Source of the DNA: a virus | DNA length: 29,512 nucleotides | Strand: one strand, 5' to 3' | Virus record (IMG/VR): IMGVR_UViG_3300028800_002381 | Coordinates: 1-29,512 of that record | Shown: in pieces, positions 20,775 to 28,765 of the stretch | How positions within the stretch are numbered: the stretch's first letter is position 1 | Layout of the letters: each line of letters starts with the position of its first letter | Program-made: the position numbers and the translations under genes | The notes under the pieces: generated by a model | Told to the model about the DNA's origin: nothing | What the model saw: only the letters and a program-made list of their open reading frames with translations | Database searches by the model: none

Positions 20775-21375
20775 AGTTTGTACCAAATGTAGTAAAGCTA
20801 AATTGTTGAATGAATTTAATAAAGATAGAACTAAATCTGATGGATTTTATTCTAGTTGCAGGCTGTGTAACTCTAATAGAAAATCATATTTTGATAATCG
20901 AAAAAAGCTTAAAGCAGAATATGATAGTAATATTTATGAAATTCAAAAGGATGAAAAGAAAATCTACTCTAAGGCCTATTATCAAAATAACAAGAAACGT
21001 GTAAATGCTTATTATGTAGAAAAAGGAAAGACTGATATCAATTTCAAGCTAAAAAGTATTCTTAGAAAAAGAATAGCAAAGTTGGTATCCGGTCATACCA
21101 AGGCTGGTTCTGCAGTATCCGATCTAGGTTGTACTGTCAGTGAATTCAAATCATATTTAGAGTCCTTATTTAAATCTGGCATGAGCTGGAGCAATTATGG
21201 GTTTGGCTCAGGCAAATGGCAGATTGATCACATAGAAGCGCTAATGTTTTTCAATTTACAAAACCGAAAAGAGTTTTTGAAGGCTGCTAATTATAAAAAT
21301 TTGCAACCCATTTGGCACGAAGAACATTTGACTAAAACCAAAAAGGATTTAAAAAAATACCATGCTAATCCTTAG
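20767..21375 (+). CDS. HNH endonuclease with N-terminal zinc ribbon
   Basis: The 202-residue protein (ATG at 20767) begins with two CxxC pairs (Cys5/Cys8 and Cys31/Cys34), a zinc-ribbon DNA-binding part, followed by a long basic helical region. The HNH nuclease motif is WQIDHIEAL (Asp154-His155), NYKNLQPIW (Asn178) and HEEH (184-187). This is the form of free-standing phage homing endonucleases. It overlaps both neighbours (8 and 14 nt), as though inserted into a compact operon between the hypothetical gene and the SbcD-like gene. Confidence 0.88.
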   Translation: MTKVCTKCSKAKLLNEFNKDRTKSDGFYSSCRLCNSNRKSYFDNRKKLKAEYDSNIYEIQKDEKKIYSKAYYQNNKKRVNAYYVEKGKTDINFKLKSILRKRIAKLVSGHTKAGSAVSDLGCTVSEFKSYLESLFKSGMSWSNYGFGSGKWQIDHIEALMFFNLQNRKEFLKAANYKNLQPIWHEEHLTKTKKDLKKYHANP

Positions 21376-22345
21376 GTTGGGCGATCCACATGTTAAGGTA
21401 TTCAACATTGAAGAGTCAGAAAAACTTTTATCTTTTGTGTTAGAAAAAGCACTTGAATACAAAGTAGACTGTATAGAAATCCTTGGAGATTTGACACATA
21501 CACATGCGATTGTTAGATTAGAAGTGCAAGAATTTTGGACTAAGTGGCTTAAAACTTTAGGTAATTCTTTTCATACTCGTGTATTGGTTGGAAACCATGA
21601 TTTAAGTGGCAATTATAGTTCTAAATTCTCTTCTCTTAGCACCTTTGCGTTCTTAGAACGTACAATGCTAAACATTATAGAAAAGCCTACGCAGGCAGGA
21701 ATTTTTGGCTATTTACCATACATTCACGACCACAAAACTTTTATTGATTCAGCAATAGCTTTGGCCGACAAGGGCGCCAAAGTTTTAGTCTGCCATCAGA
21801 CATTACAGGGCTCCAGATACGAGAGCGGTTTCTATGCTGCGGACGGAGTCCCTACCGGCGACTGGGCTGCCAGATTTACCCACATTATCTCTGGACATAT
21901 CCATTCAGAACAGACCTTCGAAAATGTCATTTATCCTGGCACCGCAAGATGGGATAGCGTGGTGGACGCAAATATGCGGAAGGGTATATGGATTTATGAA
22001 CACGACGATGCCAGCGGGCAAATTTTAAATTCAGAGTTCATCTCTACTGAGAATGTATGTAGCCCCCTGCGCTCCATTACTTGGCGTGAAGGCGAAGAAG
22101 GCCCCAAACCATGGGGAGATAATGATAGAGTTACGCTAGAACTCATTGGCTCTTCTGAATGGATTAATAAGCAAAAACAATCATTTAAAGGAAAAGCAAG
22201 CTTTAAGACTAAAATAACGGACTCTGCCAAACTAACCAATAGAAAGCCTGGAAAAAATTTCATGGATTTTCTAAACGGCGTATTCTCCACTACCATGGAT
22301 AGGCATGAATTAGAGAAAAAGGCTAAGGAGTTAGGTCTTGTCTAA
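21362..22345 (+). CDS. SbcD/Mre11-like nuclease subunit (T4 gp47 type)
   Basis: The 327-residue metallophosphoesterase carries the full Mre11 motif set: GDPHV with Asp8 and His10, LGDLTHTH with Asp43, VGNHD with Asn78 and His79, CHQTL with His145, and SGHIH with His179 and His181. These bind two Mn ions. With the SbcC-like protein at 24726-26783 it would resect DNA ends for recombination and replication. The partner lies about 2.4 kb away, separated by five genes; in many phages the two are closer. It starts inside the HNH gene, with no strong ribosome-binding site. Confidence 0.92.
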   Translation: MLILRLGDPHVKVFNIEESEKLLSFVLEKALEYKVDCIEILGDLTHTHAIVRLEVQEFWTKWLKTLGNSFHTRVLVGNHDLSGNYSSKFSSLSTFAFLERTMLNIIEKPTQAGIFGYLPYIHDHKTFIDSAIALADKGAKVLVCHQTLQGSRYESGFYAADGVPTGDWAARFTHIISGHIHSEQTFENVIYPGTARWDSVVDANMRKGIWIYEHDDASGQILNSEFISTENVCSPLRSITWREGEEGPKPWGDNDRVTLELIGSSEWINKQKQSFKGKASFKTKITDSAKLTNRKPGKNFMDFLNGVFSTTMDRHELEKKAKELGLV

Positions 22346-22757
22346 AGAGCACGAAATTCGAGATATGGCTAAACTCTCTATTTTAGAGAATAAGCTCAAT
22401 GACATACAGCTTAAGAATCTCAAAATGTTCCCATTGGTGTTCTTTAATGGCGTTTCTAAAGCAGAAATCGATTATGACTTTTCAATCAGCCAGCCCAGTG
22501 TGGACTTTGAAATTGAACATGAAAAGGTCCTAGATGACAAGAAGCCAAATAAACTTAATGCGAAGTATAGTTTTGATAGACCAACCCATCAAAGCATGGT
22601 AGAATACAGATTGGTTATCGATGAAACGCAAGACAATGATTATCTTGAAAATCGTTTTTTAGCGTTAGAAACCGCAGTGCACAACTTATTTTGGAAAGAA
22701 GTACGAATAGTCGTTTTGTTTAATGGCAAAAAGGTTTACGAAACTAAAAATGGATAA
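22338..22757 (+). CDS. Hypothetical 139-residue protein with TTG start
   Basis: The frame starts at TTG (22338) with a strong AAGGAG 7 nt upstream and overlaps the SbcD-like stop by 8 nt. The product is acidic, with an N-terminal helix and a beta-rich middle (FPLVFFNGVSKAEIDYDFSI) and end (RIVVLFNGKKVYETKNG). It has no cysteines. No family is recognised. Its position in the nuclease gene cluster suggests a link to recombination or replication, but nothing in the sequence shows this. Confidence 0.65.
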   Translation: MSKEHEIRDMAKLSILENKLNDIQLKNLKMFPLVFFNGVSKAEIDYDFSISQPSVDFEIEHEKVLDDKKPNKLNAKYSFDRPTHQSMVEYRLVIDETQDNDYLENRFLALETAVHNLFWKEVRIVVLFNGKKVYETKNG

Positions 22758-23436
22758 TCTTCCAGTAGTTAAAATAAGTACTGATATGACTGCATCAGAA
22801 GTCAAGAAAGTACAGAAGTTTATAGAGGACGGATTGCCTGGTATTGCAGAAGTAACGGTAAACGATATTAATAAAATGCTCGATATGTATTTAACCGGTA
22901 GTAGTTATTCTCAAATATCAGATGCCATGCGTATCCGTAAGGTTTTCGTTCTCTATTTAGCATATAAGGCTAATTGGGAGACCATTAGAGAAGAATATAT
23001 CAATGAAATACAAGAAGGGATCAAAAATAGATTGGTTAATGTCAAATTAAGAGCACAAGAGTTTATGATTTTGGCAGGCCAGGCTTATCAGCAAAAACTT
23101 AGTGCTCATTTTTTGAAATATCTTTCTACCGGCAACATAGAAGAAATTAATACGGTAAGTGCAAAAGAAATGCTTTTAGTCATGAAAATTATTGAAATGA
23201 ATAATCATTTAGATAGCGAAGGAAAAGATAGAAATGGTAAGGTACCCCCTATAGGATTGCACCCCGGTAATACTGGTATTTTAGTTGAACGTACTGGAGA
23301 AAACTCTTTTTCTGTCACCCCCAAGGATGGCAGTGAAAATGTAGGCAGTCTTCTAAAACGTTTAGCAGATGAAAAACGTGCTAAAGAAAAAAACATACAA
23401 GAAATTAAAAAGGAGTCCCCTAATGAAGGTGAATAA
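22750..23436 (+). CDS. Helix-turn-helix protein, candidate terminase small subunit
   Basis: I choose the ATG at 22750 (228 residues); another ATG 27 nt upstream has no ribosome-binding site. Residues 38-80 hold a helix-turn-helix pattern (MLDMYLTGSSYSQISDAMRI, then KVFVLYLAYKANWE) like those in small terminase subunits and other phage DNA-binding proteins. A long helical middle and a charged tail (LLKRLADEKRAKEKN) would allow oligomerisation. No TerS candidate lies by TerL, so this is the best one in the window, but a regulator is just as possible. Confidence 0.55.
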   Translation: MDNLPVVKISTDMTASEVKKVQKFIEDGLPGIAEVTVNDINKMLDMYLTGSSYSQISDAMRIRKVFVLYLAYKANWETIREEYINEIQEGIKNRLVNVKLRAQEFMILAGQAYQQKLSAHFLKYLSTGNIEEINTVSAKEMLLVMKIIEMNNHLDSEGKDRNGKVPPIGLHPGNTGILVERTGENSFSVTPKDGSENVGSLLKRLADEKRAKEKNIQEIKKESPNEGE

Positions 23437-24280
23437 AAAGATCGCAACATTTGTAGCATTTGCATTGTCGCTTTTGCTATTTCCACTTAGCAGCCTGATT
23501 AAGCCGGTCAACAATGATCAGGTTGTACTTACCAAAGACAATCTCGTTGTACTTTCTGGAGAAATTAATGGCGATATTTCTGGAGAAATAATCTCCAAAG
23601 CTAAGGATTTGGGGAACAGACGATTATCGGCCGGGAAGCCAGTTTACCTATTTCTCAACACTCCTGGCGGTAGCATTCAGACTGGTCTAGAAATGATTGA
23701 GGCCTTAAAGGGCCTAGATCGACCGGTTAGCACTGTATCTCTATTCGCCGCAAGTATGGGTTTCCAGGTGGTTCAGGCTCTGGGAGAACGTTTAGTACTT
23801 AAAAACGGTGTACTTATGAGCCACAGGGCCGCTGGGCAATTCGAAGGATATTTTGGTGGTCAACGCCCAAGTCAGCTAGACAATCGATATAATCTATGGC
23901 TTTCACGATTAACGGAATTGGATGAGCAAACTGTTAATCGTTCAAATGGAAAGCAGACGCTTCAGAGCTATCAAAAGGCCTATGCCGATGAATTGTGGCT
24001 CACTGGAGCACAGGCTGTCGAAAACGGATATGCCGATCGTGTAGTTACTGTTAAGTGTGATTCATCTTTAGACGGAGTTACTTCTCATAGCACAGATTTC
24101 TTGGGATTAAAAATCGTATATGATTTAGATAATTGCCCAATTAATACTAGCCCAATGAATGTGAGGATTTCCTCGCCTACCGAAAAAGAACTTTCTCGTG
24201 AAAGCATTGTTGAGACGCGAATTCGCTTCATGGAACAGTATGTGAACAAGCATCGTTCTGTGGTCCCAATGTATTGGTAA
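23423..24280 (+). CDS. ClpP-like serine protease with N-terminal membrane or signal segment
   Basis: The 285-residue protein starts at the ATG at 23423 (AAAGGAG upstream, overlapping the previous gene). Residues 5-25 form a hydrophobic segment after two lysines, a signal peptide or anchor. The rest has the ClpP/crotonase fold: FLNTPGGSIQTGLEM (78-91), the nucleophile region SLFAASMGF with Ser111, MSHRAAG with His134, and LWLTGAQAVENGYADRVV (191-208), which matches the ClpP block behind the catalytic Asp. Canonical ClpP is cytosolic and about 200 residues. The leader and 75 extra C-terminal residues point to an exported or membrane-bound protease, perhaps for prohead or envelope proteins. Confidence 0.85.
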   Translation: MKVNKKIATFVAFALSLLLFPLSSLIKPVNNDQVVLTKDNLVVLSGEINGDISGEIISKAKDLGNRRLSAGKPVYLFLNTPGGSIQTGLEMIEALKGLDRPVSTVSLFAASMGFQVVQALGERLVLKNGVLMSHRAAGQFEGYFGGQRPSQLDNRYNLWLSRLTELDEQTVNRSNGKQTLQSYQKAYADELWLTGAQAVENGYADRVVTVKCDSSLDGVTSHSTDFLGLKIVYDLDNCPINTSPMNVRISSPTEKELSRESIVETRIRFMEQYVNKHRSVVPMYW

Positions 24281-24282
24281 AT

Positions 24283-24531
24283 ATGCCTCTGATTAGCTAC
24301 ATTTGCGAAGATCAACATTCTTCTGGCTCGTTTTTTAGGCATCGTAAAGACATAACTCCCGAGACGACGTGCAAGAAATGTGGTAAAATTGCAAAAAGGC
24401 AACTAAAGGGACCCGCTAGCAGATCCATATTGGTAGTGGATAATGGAATCCAGGGAAGAGCAACAGAAGTAGATATGGAAATGGTAGAAGACATAGAAAC
24501 TCGTTCTATTAAAGATTTTAAGGAGAAATAA
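24283..24531 (+). CDS. FmdB-type zinc-ribbon protein
   Basis: This encodes 82 residues beginning MPLISYICED, the start typical of FmdB-family zinc ribbons, followed by TCKKCGKIAKRQLKGPASRS. In the usual family the first pair is CxxC; here it is CEDQH, so the zinc site is partly altered (Cys8/His12 with Cys30/Cys33). FmdB-like proteins are short putative regulators with no defined role. It starts 2 nt after the protease stop and ends directly before the next gene. Confidence 0.75.
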   Translation: MPLISYICEDQHSSGSFFRHRKDITPETTCKKCGKIAKRQLKGPASRSILVVDNGIQGRATEVDMEMVEDIETRSIKDFKEK

Positions 24532-24747
24532 ATGTATCAGTGCACCGCATCTGGTTGTAAAAATGTAGCTATTTTTGATATGAATATTTGTGAAGATTGT
24601 TTTGTCAGCGCTTCACAGAAAAGTCTAGATAATATGGGCACTCCAGAATATTTTATATGTGGCCATTGTGGAGAAAGGGTAAATAATGACAATGACGGCG
24701 CATATATGAAGCACGTAAGTGAGTCATGCTTACCCTCAAAGAGTTAA
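24532..24747 (+). CDS. Double zinc-finger small protein
   Basis: This encodes 71 residues with several metal-binding pairs: Cys4/Cys9, Cys20/Cys23 (ICEDCF), Cys43/Cys46 (ICGHCG) and a final His/Cys (KHVSESC). Two small zinc sites are likely. AAGGAG lies upstream of the ATG. Its last 22 nt overlap the SbcC-like gene. Function unknown. Confidence 0.7.
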   Translation: MYQCTASGCKNVAIFDMNICEDCFVSASQKSLDNMGTPEYFICGHCGERVNNDNDGAYMKHVSESCLPSKS

Positions 24748-26783
24748 AATTCCGTGCCATAGGTCGCTTTGTTGAAGAGCAACATATTATTCTTGACAAT
24801 CTCGGCAGTCTCATCCAAGTAGATGCTATAAATCAAAACACGGGTGGTTCAAGCGGTGCGGGCAAATCTACTATTTTTAATGCTCTAGATTTTCTTTTCG
24901 GTCTCAATTCTATACCCAATTCTGTCTTACAGTCACGCCTTACCGAAGATCCTATATGGGTAGAAGGCATTTTTGATTACGACGGCCTTCCTCTCACGAT
25001 TACTCGTTCTAAAAAGCTCAAGATAGAACTGAATGGCGACGTTACCACTGGAAGTGCAAAAATTTCAGAAGAGAAACTTGATCAGATTCTCTCTATCCCT
25101 AGGCCTTTATTTAAATCGCTTCTTCATAAAGAACAAGGTGAACGTGGGTTTTTTCTAAACTTTACTCCCAAAGAGACTAATGATTTTCTAATCGATTGCC
25201 TTGGTCTTGGAAATTTCAAAAAACCACTGCTTGAGATTGATACCAAGATAAGGGAGCTTACCGAGCTTAAGACTCAGTGGGTTCACAATAAAGAAGTTAG
25301 CCAAACAGGATTGGAAGCCTCCAAAAATGCTATAGTCTCTCTTGGTGTTGTACCGGTACCTGAAGTGGACCGTGACACAATACTAGCATTAAAAAATAAA
25401 GCAGACACATCGAATGAACTTTACAAAAAATTAGTAGAGGCTCAGAAACTAGAGCTTTTGGCTTTAGAAACACAGAGGCCAGTTTCTATTGTAAATGCGT
25501 TCGATACTTCTAAAAAAATAGAATATGAACAAAAACTTGGTGATATTAAGACTCAAGCGAATCAACTACTTATAGCTAACAAAGATAAAGAAAGTAAGAT
25601 ACAAGCTCAGATTTATGAGTGGCAACGTAAACAGTCAGAATTAATGGATAATATAGAACGAGGTAAAGTGGCTAAGGAACAGGCTACCTTACATGCCGCT
25701 AAAATTCTCAAAATTAGAAGCAGCATGTGCCCAACCTGCGAGCAGAACTGGGCCAACGATGCTTCCAAAAAGGAAGAGACACAACTATTAGAAACTATTA
25801 CTAAATTGGGTAAAGTTGTTTCAGAAGGTGTTAATTCGGAAATAGAATTAGAAAATGTAGTGAAATTACAGATTCAAAACCTACGAAACTCCATACCCTC
25901 GGCAACCCCAGAAGGCTATTCAGAATTATTAGATCGGGAACATTCTATCAAAGCTGCTATAAATGAACAAAACGGTCTAGAAAGTGCGCACAATTCGGCC
26001 CAGAATGCGCAGAATAAGGCTATACAGGATAACTTCGCCCTTAGCCATAGGATGATGAGGGATAGACACCTAGCGGACGCCGAACAGCTTCGTGGACAGG
26101 CTAGCTTAGACCAAAAGGTTCTTGAGGGAGCTGTGTCTAAGCTAAAATCTTTTGATGAAGCCAGAAAGCGATACGATCAATCTTTTAGTTCTCTCGTAGA
26201 TCAAGAACGACAATACCAAATACAAATTGACGCCCTTTCTCAAGAAATTGAGAAGCTTAGTCATGATATAGAATCTTATGAGGAACTCAAAAGGGCTGTA
26301 AAAAGTTATCTTTCCTGTTCTTTTGACGAAGCATTGGATACCATTAGTGAAAATGCAACTAGGTTAATCGGACACATTCCAAATATGGCCAATGCGGTAA
26401 TTCGTCTTATTGGAATTAGAGAAACCAAAGAAGGCAAGGTGAAAGAGGAAGTGACGGCTACTATTGGTGTAGATGGAGAAGAAAATGTTGACATTAGAAG
26501 TCTTTCTGGTGGCGAACGTGCTGCCGCCGATTTAGCCATTGATTTGAGTGTATTAGATTTAATAGAAAGCAAAACAAATACCGGCATTAATGTTTTTATT
26601 CTGGACGAACCATTTGTTTCGATGGATTCTGTGAATTCAGAGCAAGTTCTAGAAATGCTAAAAAATGCACAAATTGGTAAAAAAGTGGTTATAGTCGATC
26701 ACAATCCTATTGTAAAAGAATTTGTAAGTGATAGAATTATTGTAGATAGAACTGGTCAAACCAGCAAAGTAACTCAGAATTAG
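24726..26783 (+). CDS. SbcC/Rad50-like ATPase subunit (T4 gp46 type)
   Basis: The 685-residue SMC-family ATPase has Walker A GGSSGAGKST (40-49), long coiled-coil arms, a zinc-hook CPTC with Cys335 and Cys338 at the middle, the ABC signature SLSGGERAAADLAID and Walker B VFILDEPFVSMD near the C-terminus. It pairs with the Mre11-like protein at 21362-22345 to process DNA ends. It is shorter than E. coli SbcC (1048 residues) but close to phage gp46 proteins. It starts inside the preceding zinc-finger gene with a poor ribosome-binding site, suggesting coupled translation. Confidence 0.94.
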   Translation: MLTLKELKFRAIGRFVEEQHIILDNLGSLIQVDAINQNTGGSSGAGKSTIFNALDFLFGLNSIPNSVLQSRLTEDPIWVEGIFDYDGLPLTITRSKKLKIELNGDVTTGSAKISEEKLDQILSIPRPLFKSLLHKEQGERGFFLNFTPKETNDFLIDCLGLGNFKKPLLEIDTKIRELTELKTQWVHNKEVSQTGLEASKNAIVSLGVVPVPEVDRDTILALKNKADTSNELYKKLVEAQKLELLALETQRPVSIVNAFDTSKKIEYEQKLGDIKTQANQLLIANKDKESKIQAQIYEWQRKQSELMDNIERGKVAKEQATLHAAKILKIRSSMCPTCEQNWANDASKKEETQLLETITKLGKVVSEGVNSEIELENVVKLQIQNLRNSIPSATPEGYSELLDREHSIKAAINEQNGLESAHNSAQNAQNKAIQDNFALSHRMMRDRHLADAEQLRGQASLDQKVLEGAVSKLKSFDEARKRYDQSFSSLVDQERQYQIQIDALSQEIEKLSHDIESYEELKRAVKSYLSCSFDEALDTISENATRLIGHIPNMANAVIRLIGIRETKEGKVKEEVTATIGVDGEENVDIRSLSGGERAAADLAIDLSVLDLIESKTNTGINVFILDEPFVSMDSVNSEQVLEMLKNAQIGKKVVIVDHNPIVKEFVSDRIIVDRTGQTSKVTQN

Positions 26784-26791
26784 GAGATTAG

Positions 26792-27127
26792 ATGTCAGAT
26801 CCACAACAAATTGAGAAAGACATTAGGGAATATCTGGAAAAAGAGCCCAATCTGAGCCGAGCGGATCGTTTTTCTTATCTCCAAACTATTTTTCACAAGC
26901 ACTTAGAAATAAATAAATTAGATCATGTAATTACTCAGGGAGACGTATTCTTGATTTTAGCTGACGCCAGGCAACAATATATTAAGCTCAAAACTCCTGT
27001 TAAAATCGGTAGAAAAGTTTTAGATTCCGATCAGGCTATTCACATAGCGGTGATCGAAGCGTTTCTCTTGTATCTTGGTCGTACAAAATTGCTAAGAAAG
27101 CTTGTTAAATTCGATTATAGGGACTAA
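26792..27127 (+). CDS. Hypothetical 111-residue protein
   Basis: The ATG has GGAG 7 nt upstream and lies 8 nt after the SbcC-like stop. The protein is charged and helical (PQQIEKDIREYLEKEPNLSR, then DRFSYLQTIFHKHLE), with a second helical half (SDQAIHIAVIEAFLLYLGRT) that is leucine-rich. No motif is recognised. Co-transcription with the nuclease genes is likely. Confidence 0.65.
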   Translation: MSDPQQIEKDIREYLEKEPNLSRADRFSYLQTIFHKHLEINKLDHVITQGDVFLILADARQQYIKLKTPVKIGRKVLDSDQAIHIAVIEAFLLYLGRTKLLRKLVKFDYRD

Positions 27128-27128
27128 A

Positions 27129-27452
27129 ATGAGATTCATCACCAAGAAAGAATTTGAACAAGCCATTGAGGTTTTGGAATTGAGCATCAAGAATAAGCAA
27201 ATTCATTATGGCCATCACGATAGTAGTGTGGCGATCGATGAGATCGCATTCATAGTTAATGGTGGCGAAAGCGTAGAATCAAATAGATTAAGTTTTATTA
27301 GCCCCTTCGTATCGGCCCAACAACAATTGATTGGTATAAGAAATATGCTTAAAAATGCCAAAACACAATCAGAGTTGACTCAAAAAGCGGTACAGGAGTT
27401 AGAAAAATTAGAAAAGCAATTGGTGCAGTTAGTACCAACTTTAAAGGAGTAA
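27129..27452 (+). CDS. Hypothetical coiled-coil protein
   Basis: The ATG at 27129 (AGGGA 6 nt upstream) gives 107 residues; in-frame sequence further upstream overlaps the previous gene. The first half is of mixed structure (TKKEFEQAIEVLELSIKNKQ), and residues 70-107 form a coiled coil rich in Gln, Glu, Leu and Lys. No family is recognised. Confidence 0.6.
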   Translation: MRFITKKEFEQAIEVLELSIKNKQIHYGHHDSSVAIDEIAFIVNGGESVESNRLSFISPFVSAQQQLIGIRNMLKNAKTQSELTQKAVQELEKLEKQLVQLVPTLKE

Positions 27453-27454
27453 TT

Positions 27455-27631
27455 ATGCACGATAATTTTGACGAAGAACTTACAAAAAATCGTATTTTGT
27501 CTGAGAATAAAACTTTCAAGGCTGCATTCACCGCTACCCTCGGTTATTATGCGGCCCGAATGTTAGTAACTTTTTTAGGTATCACCTTGTTCTGTGGTAC
27601 TATCTTTCTGATCTATAAACTTTTAAAATAG
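27455..27631 (+). CDS. Small single-pass membrane protein
   Basis: This encodes 58 residues with AAGGAG 6 nt before the ATG. A charged N-terminal part (MHDNFDEELTKNR) is followed by one hydrophobic helix (about residues 36-54, LVTFLGITLFCGTIFLIYK) and a Lys-Leu-Leu-Lys tail. Inner membrane location is likely. It lies 2 nt after the preceding gene and 9 nt before the next, in the same run. Function unknown. Confidence 0.65.
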   Translation: MHDNFDEELTKNRILSENKTFKAAFTATLGYYAARMLVTFLGITLFCGTIFLIYKLLK

Positions 27632-27640
27632 GAGAATAAA

Positions 27641-27922
27641 ATGGCACGATCTAAGAAAACTATCACAACGCAGGTTCAAGAGAACTATCCCGAGTTTGAG
27701 ACTGAAGTCTCTGGGCTAACTATCGATCAACTTAACAACAAGTTAGCTTCTTTAGCCAAAGGACTGGAAGAGTCTGAGGCAGCTAAGGAAGACGATGAAG
27801 ATCTGAACAAGGCACATGCTTTGGCCTCCGAACTTGGTGCTCCATATAAAGATGTCAAGAAGGCCGTTCGATTGAAGACCAAATATGTTATTAGTCTTTT
27901 ACGAGATAAGGGCGCTGCGTAA
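27641..27922 (+). CDS. Acidic helical phage protein
   Basis: This encodes 93 residues with AGGAG 7 nt upstream. It opens with basic residues (MARSKKT), followed by repeated helical blocks (LTIDQLNNKLASLAKGLEES, then AHALASELGAPYKDVKKAVR). I associate this pattern with a conserved but uncharacterised phage protein, without certainty. The stop overlaps the next ATG by one base (TAATG). Confidence 0.65.
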   Translation: MARSKKTITTQVQENYPEFETEVSGLTIDQLNNKLASLAKGLEESEAAKEDDEDLNKAHALASELGAPYKDVKKAVRLKTKYVISLLRDKGAA

Positions 27923-28155
27923 TGTATTGTTCTAATTGTGGATGTTCATCTGCTAAGGAAGTGGTTCTCTTTTCCTCTGTGGCAATAGATTGTTGGGCGT
28001 GTAATCTAAATGACGAAATTAGAAAGCGTCTCCTGGACGCGTCTGAAAGTTTTACAATTACATTGCCAACTGCTATTCATTCGGTTCCCGTTATAATCAA
28101 AGTCCCTGACCATTCAGGAGATATTAGATTCACAGTTTACGGACATAATGATTAA
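27922..28155 (+). CDS. Zinc-ribbon hypothetical protein
   Basis: This encodes 77 residues with CSNCGC at residues 3-8 and CWAC at 24-27, two pairs forming a small zinc ribbon, followed by a helix (EIRKRLLDASESF) and a beta-rich tail. It overlaps both neighbours (1 nt and 8 nt). Function unknown. Confidence 0.65.
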   Translation: MYCSNCGCSSAKEVVLFSSVAIDCWACNLNDEIRKRLLDASESFTITLPTAIHSVPVIIKVPDHSGDIRFTVYGHND

Positions 28156-28765
28156 TGAAAGAGTTCTCAGTCTTGATATTTCGACCAAAACAGGTTGGTC
28201 ATTGTTGATTAGTGGAGATAGGCTTGTCCTAGAGTCTTATGGGCAAATCCCTGCCATTATTGAGCCGGAGGGAATGTATCCGGGTAATTATGTGGATTGG
28301 GCCTATCTTTGTTACGGTAAGATAGTGGAATTAATAGATAGTTTAACTCCCGATGTTCTCGTGATAGAAGAGACATGTGCAGGCAGTAAAAATGTCTATT
28401 CTCAGAAAATTTTGGAATTCATTCATTTTCTTGTTGCTAAATTAATAAAAGAGACTAAAATAAAAGTTGTATACCTATTAACTGGCGCTTGGCGTTCTGA
28501 AGTGGGTGCCAAAATGACTAAAGAAGAGTCTAAGCACAACAAGTACGTTAGAGAATATAAAAAACTACACGACACCACGGTTGCCAAGGGGCCAGACGGT
28601 AAAAGAATCGGCATTAAGACAAAGAAGCACGTTAATATTCGCAGGGCCAATGAAGTTTTCGGTAAGTTTTTTAAAGAGCCGCTTAGAAAGAAAGACGAGG
28701 ATTTGTGCGACGCCCTTCTTTTGGGGCTCACTTACCATTTAAGGAGATTGAAAAATGAGCAATGA
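28148..28765 (+). CDS. RuvC-like Holliday junction resolvase
   Basis: The 205-residue protein has the RNase H fold signature of RuvC-type resolvases: LSLDISTKTGW with Asp10 on strand 1, DVLVIEET with Glu74/Glu75, and KKDEDLCDALLLG with Asp185 and Asp188 as the C-terminal acidic pair. It would cut branched DNA before packaging or during recombination. It has a basic insertion at about 121-165 (KMTKEESKHNKYVREYKK), typical of the phage variants. It fits with the helicase and SbcCD-like proteins upstream, and its stop overlaps the next gene by 11 nt. Confidence 0.85.
   Translation: MINERVLSLDISTKTGWSLLISGDRLVLESYGQIPAIIEPEGMYPGNYVDWAYLCYGKIVELIDSLTPDVLVIEETCAGSKNVYSQKILEFIHFLVAKLIKETKIKVVYLLTGAWRSEVGAKMTKEESKHNKYVREYKKLHDTTVAKGPDGKRIGIKTKKHVNIRRANEVFGKFFKEPLRKKDEDLCDALLLGLTYHLRRLKNEQ

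Noticed and set aside
26265-26273. Further TGATATA boxes inside genes (26265, 21033, 22782, minus strand near 11413)
   Set aside because: They lie inside coding sequences away from gene starts; this number is expected by chance for such a short motif.
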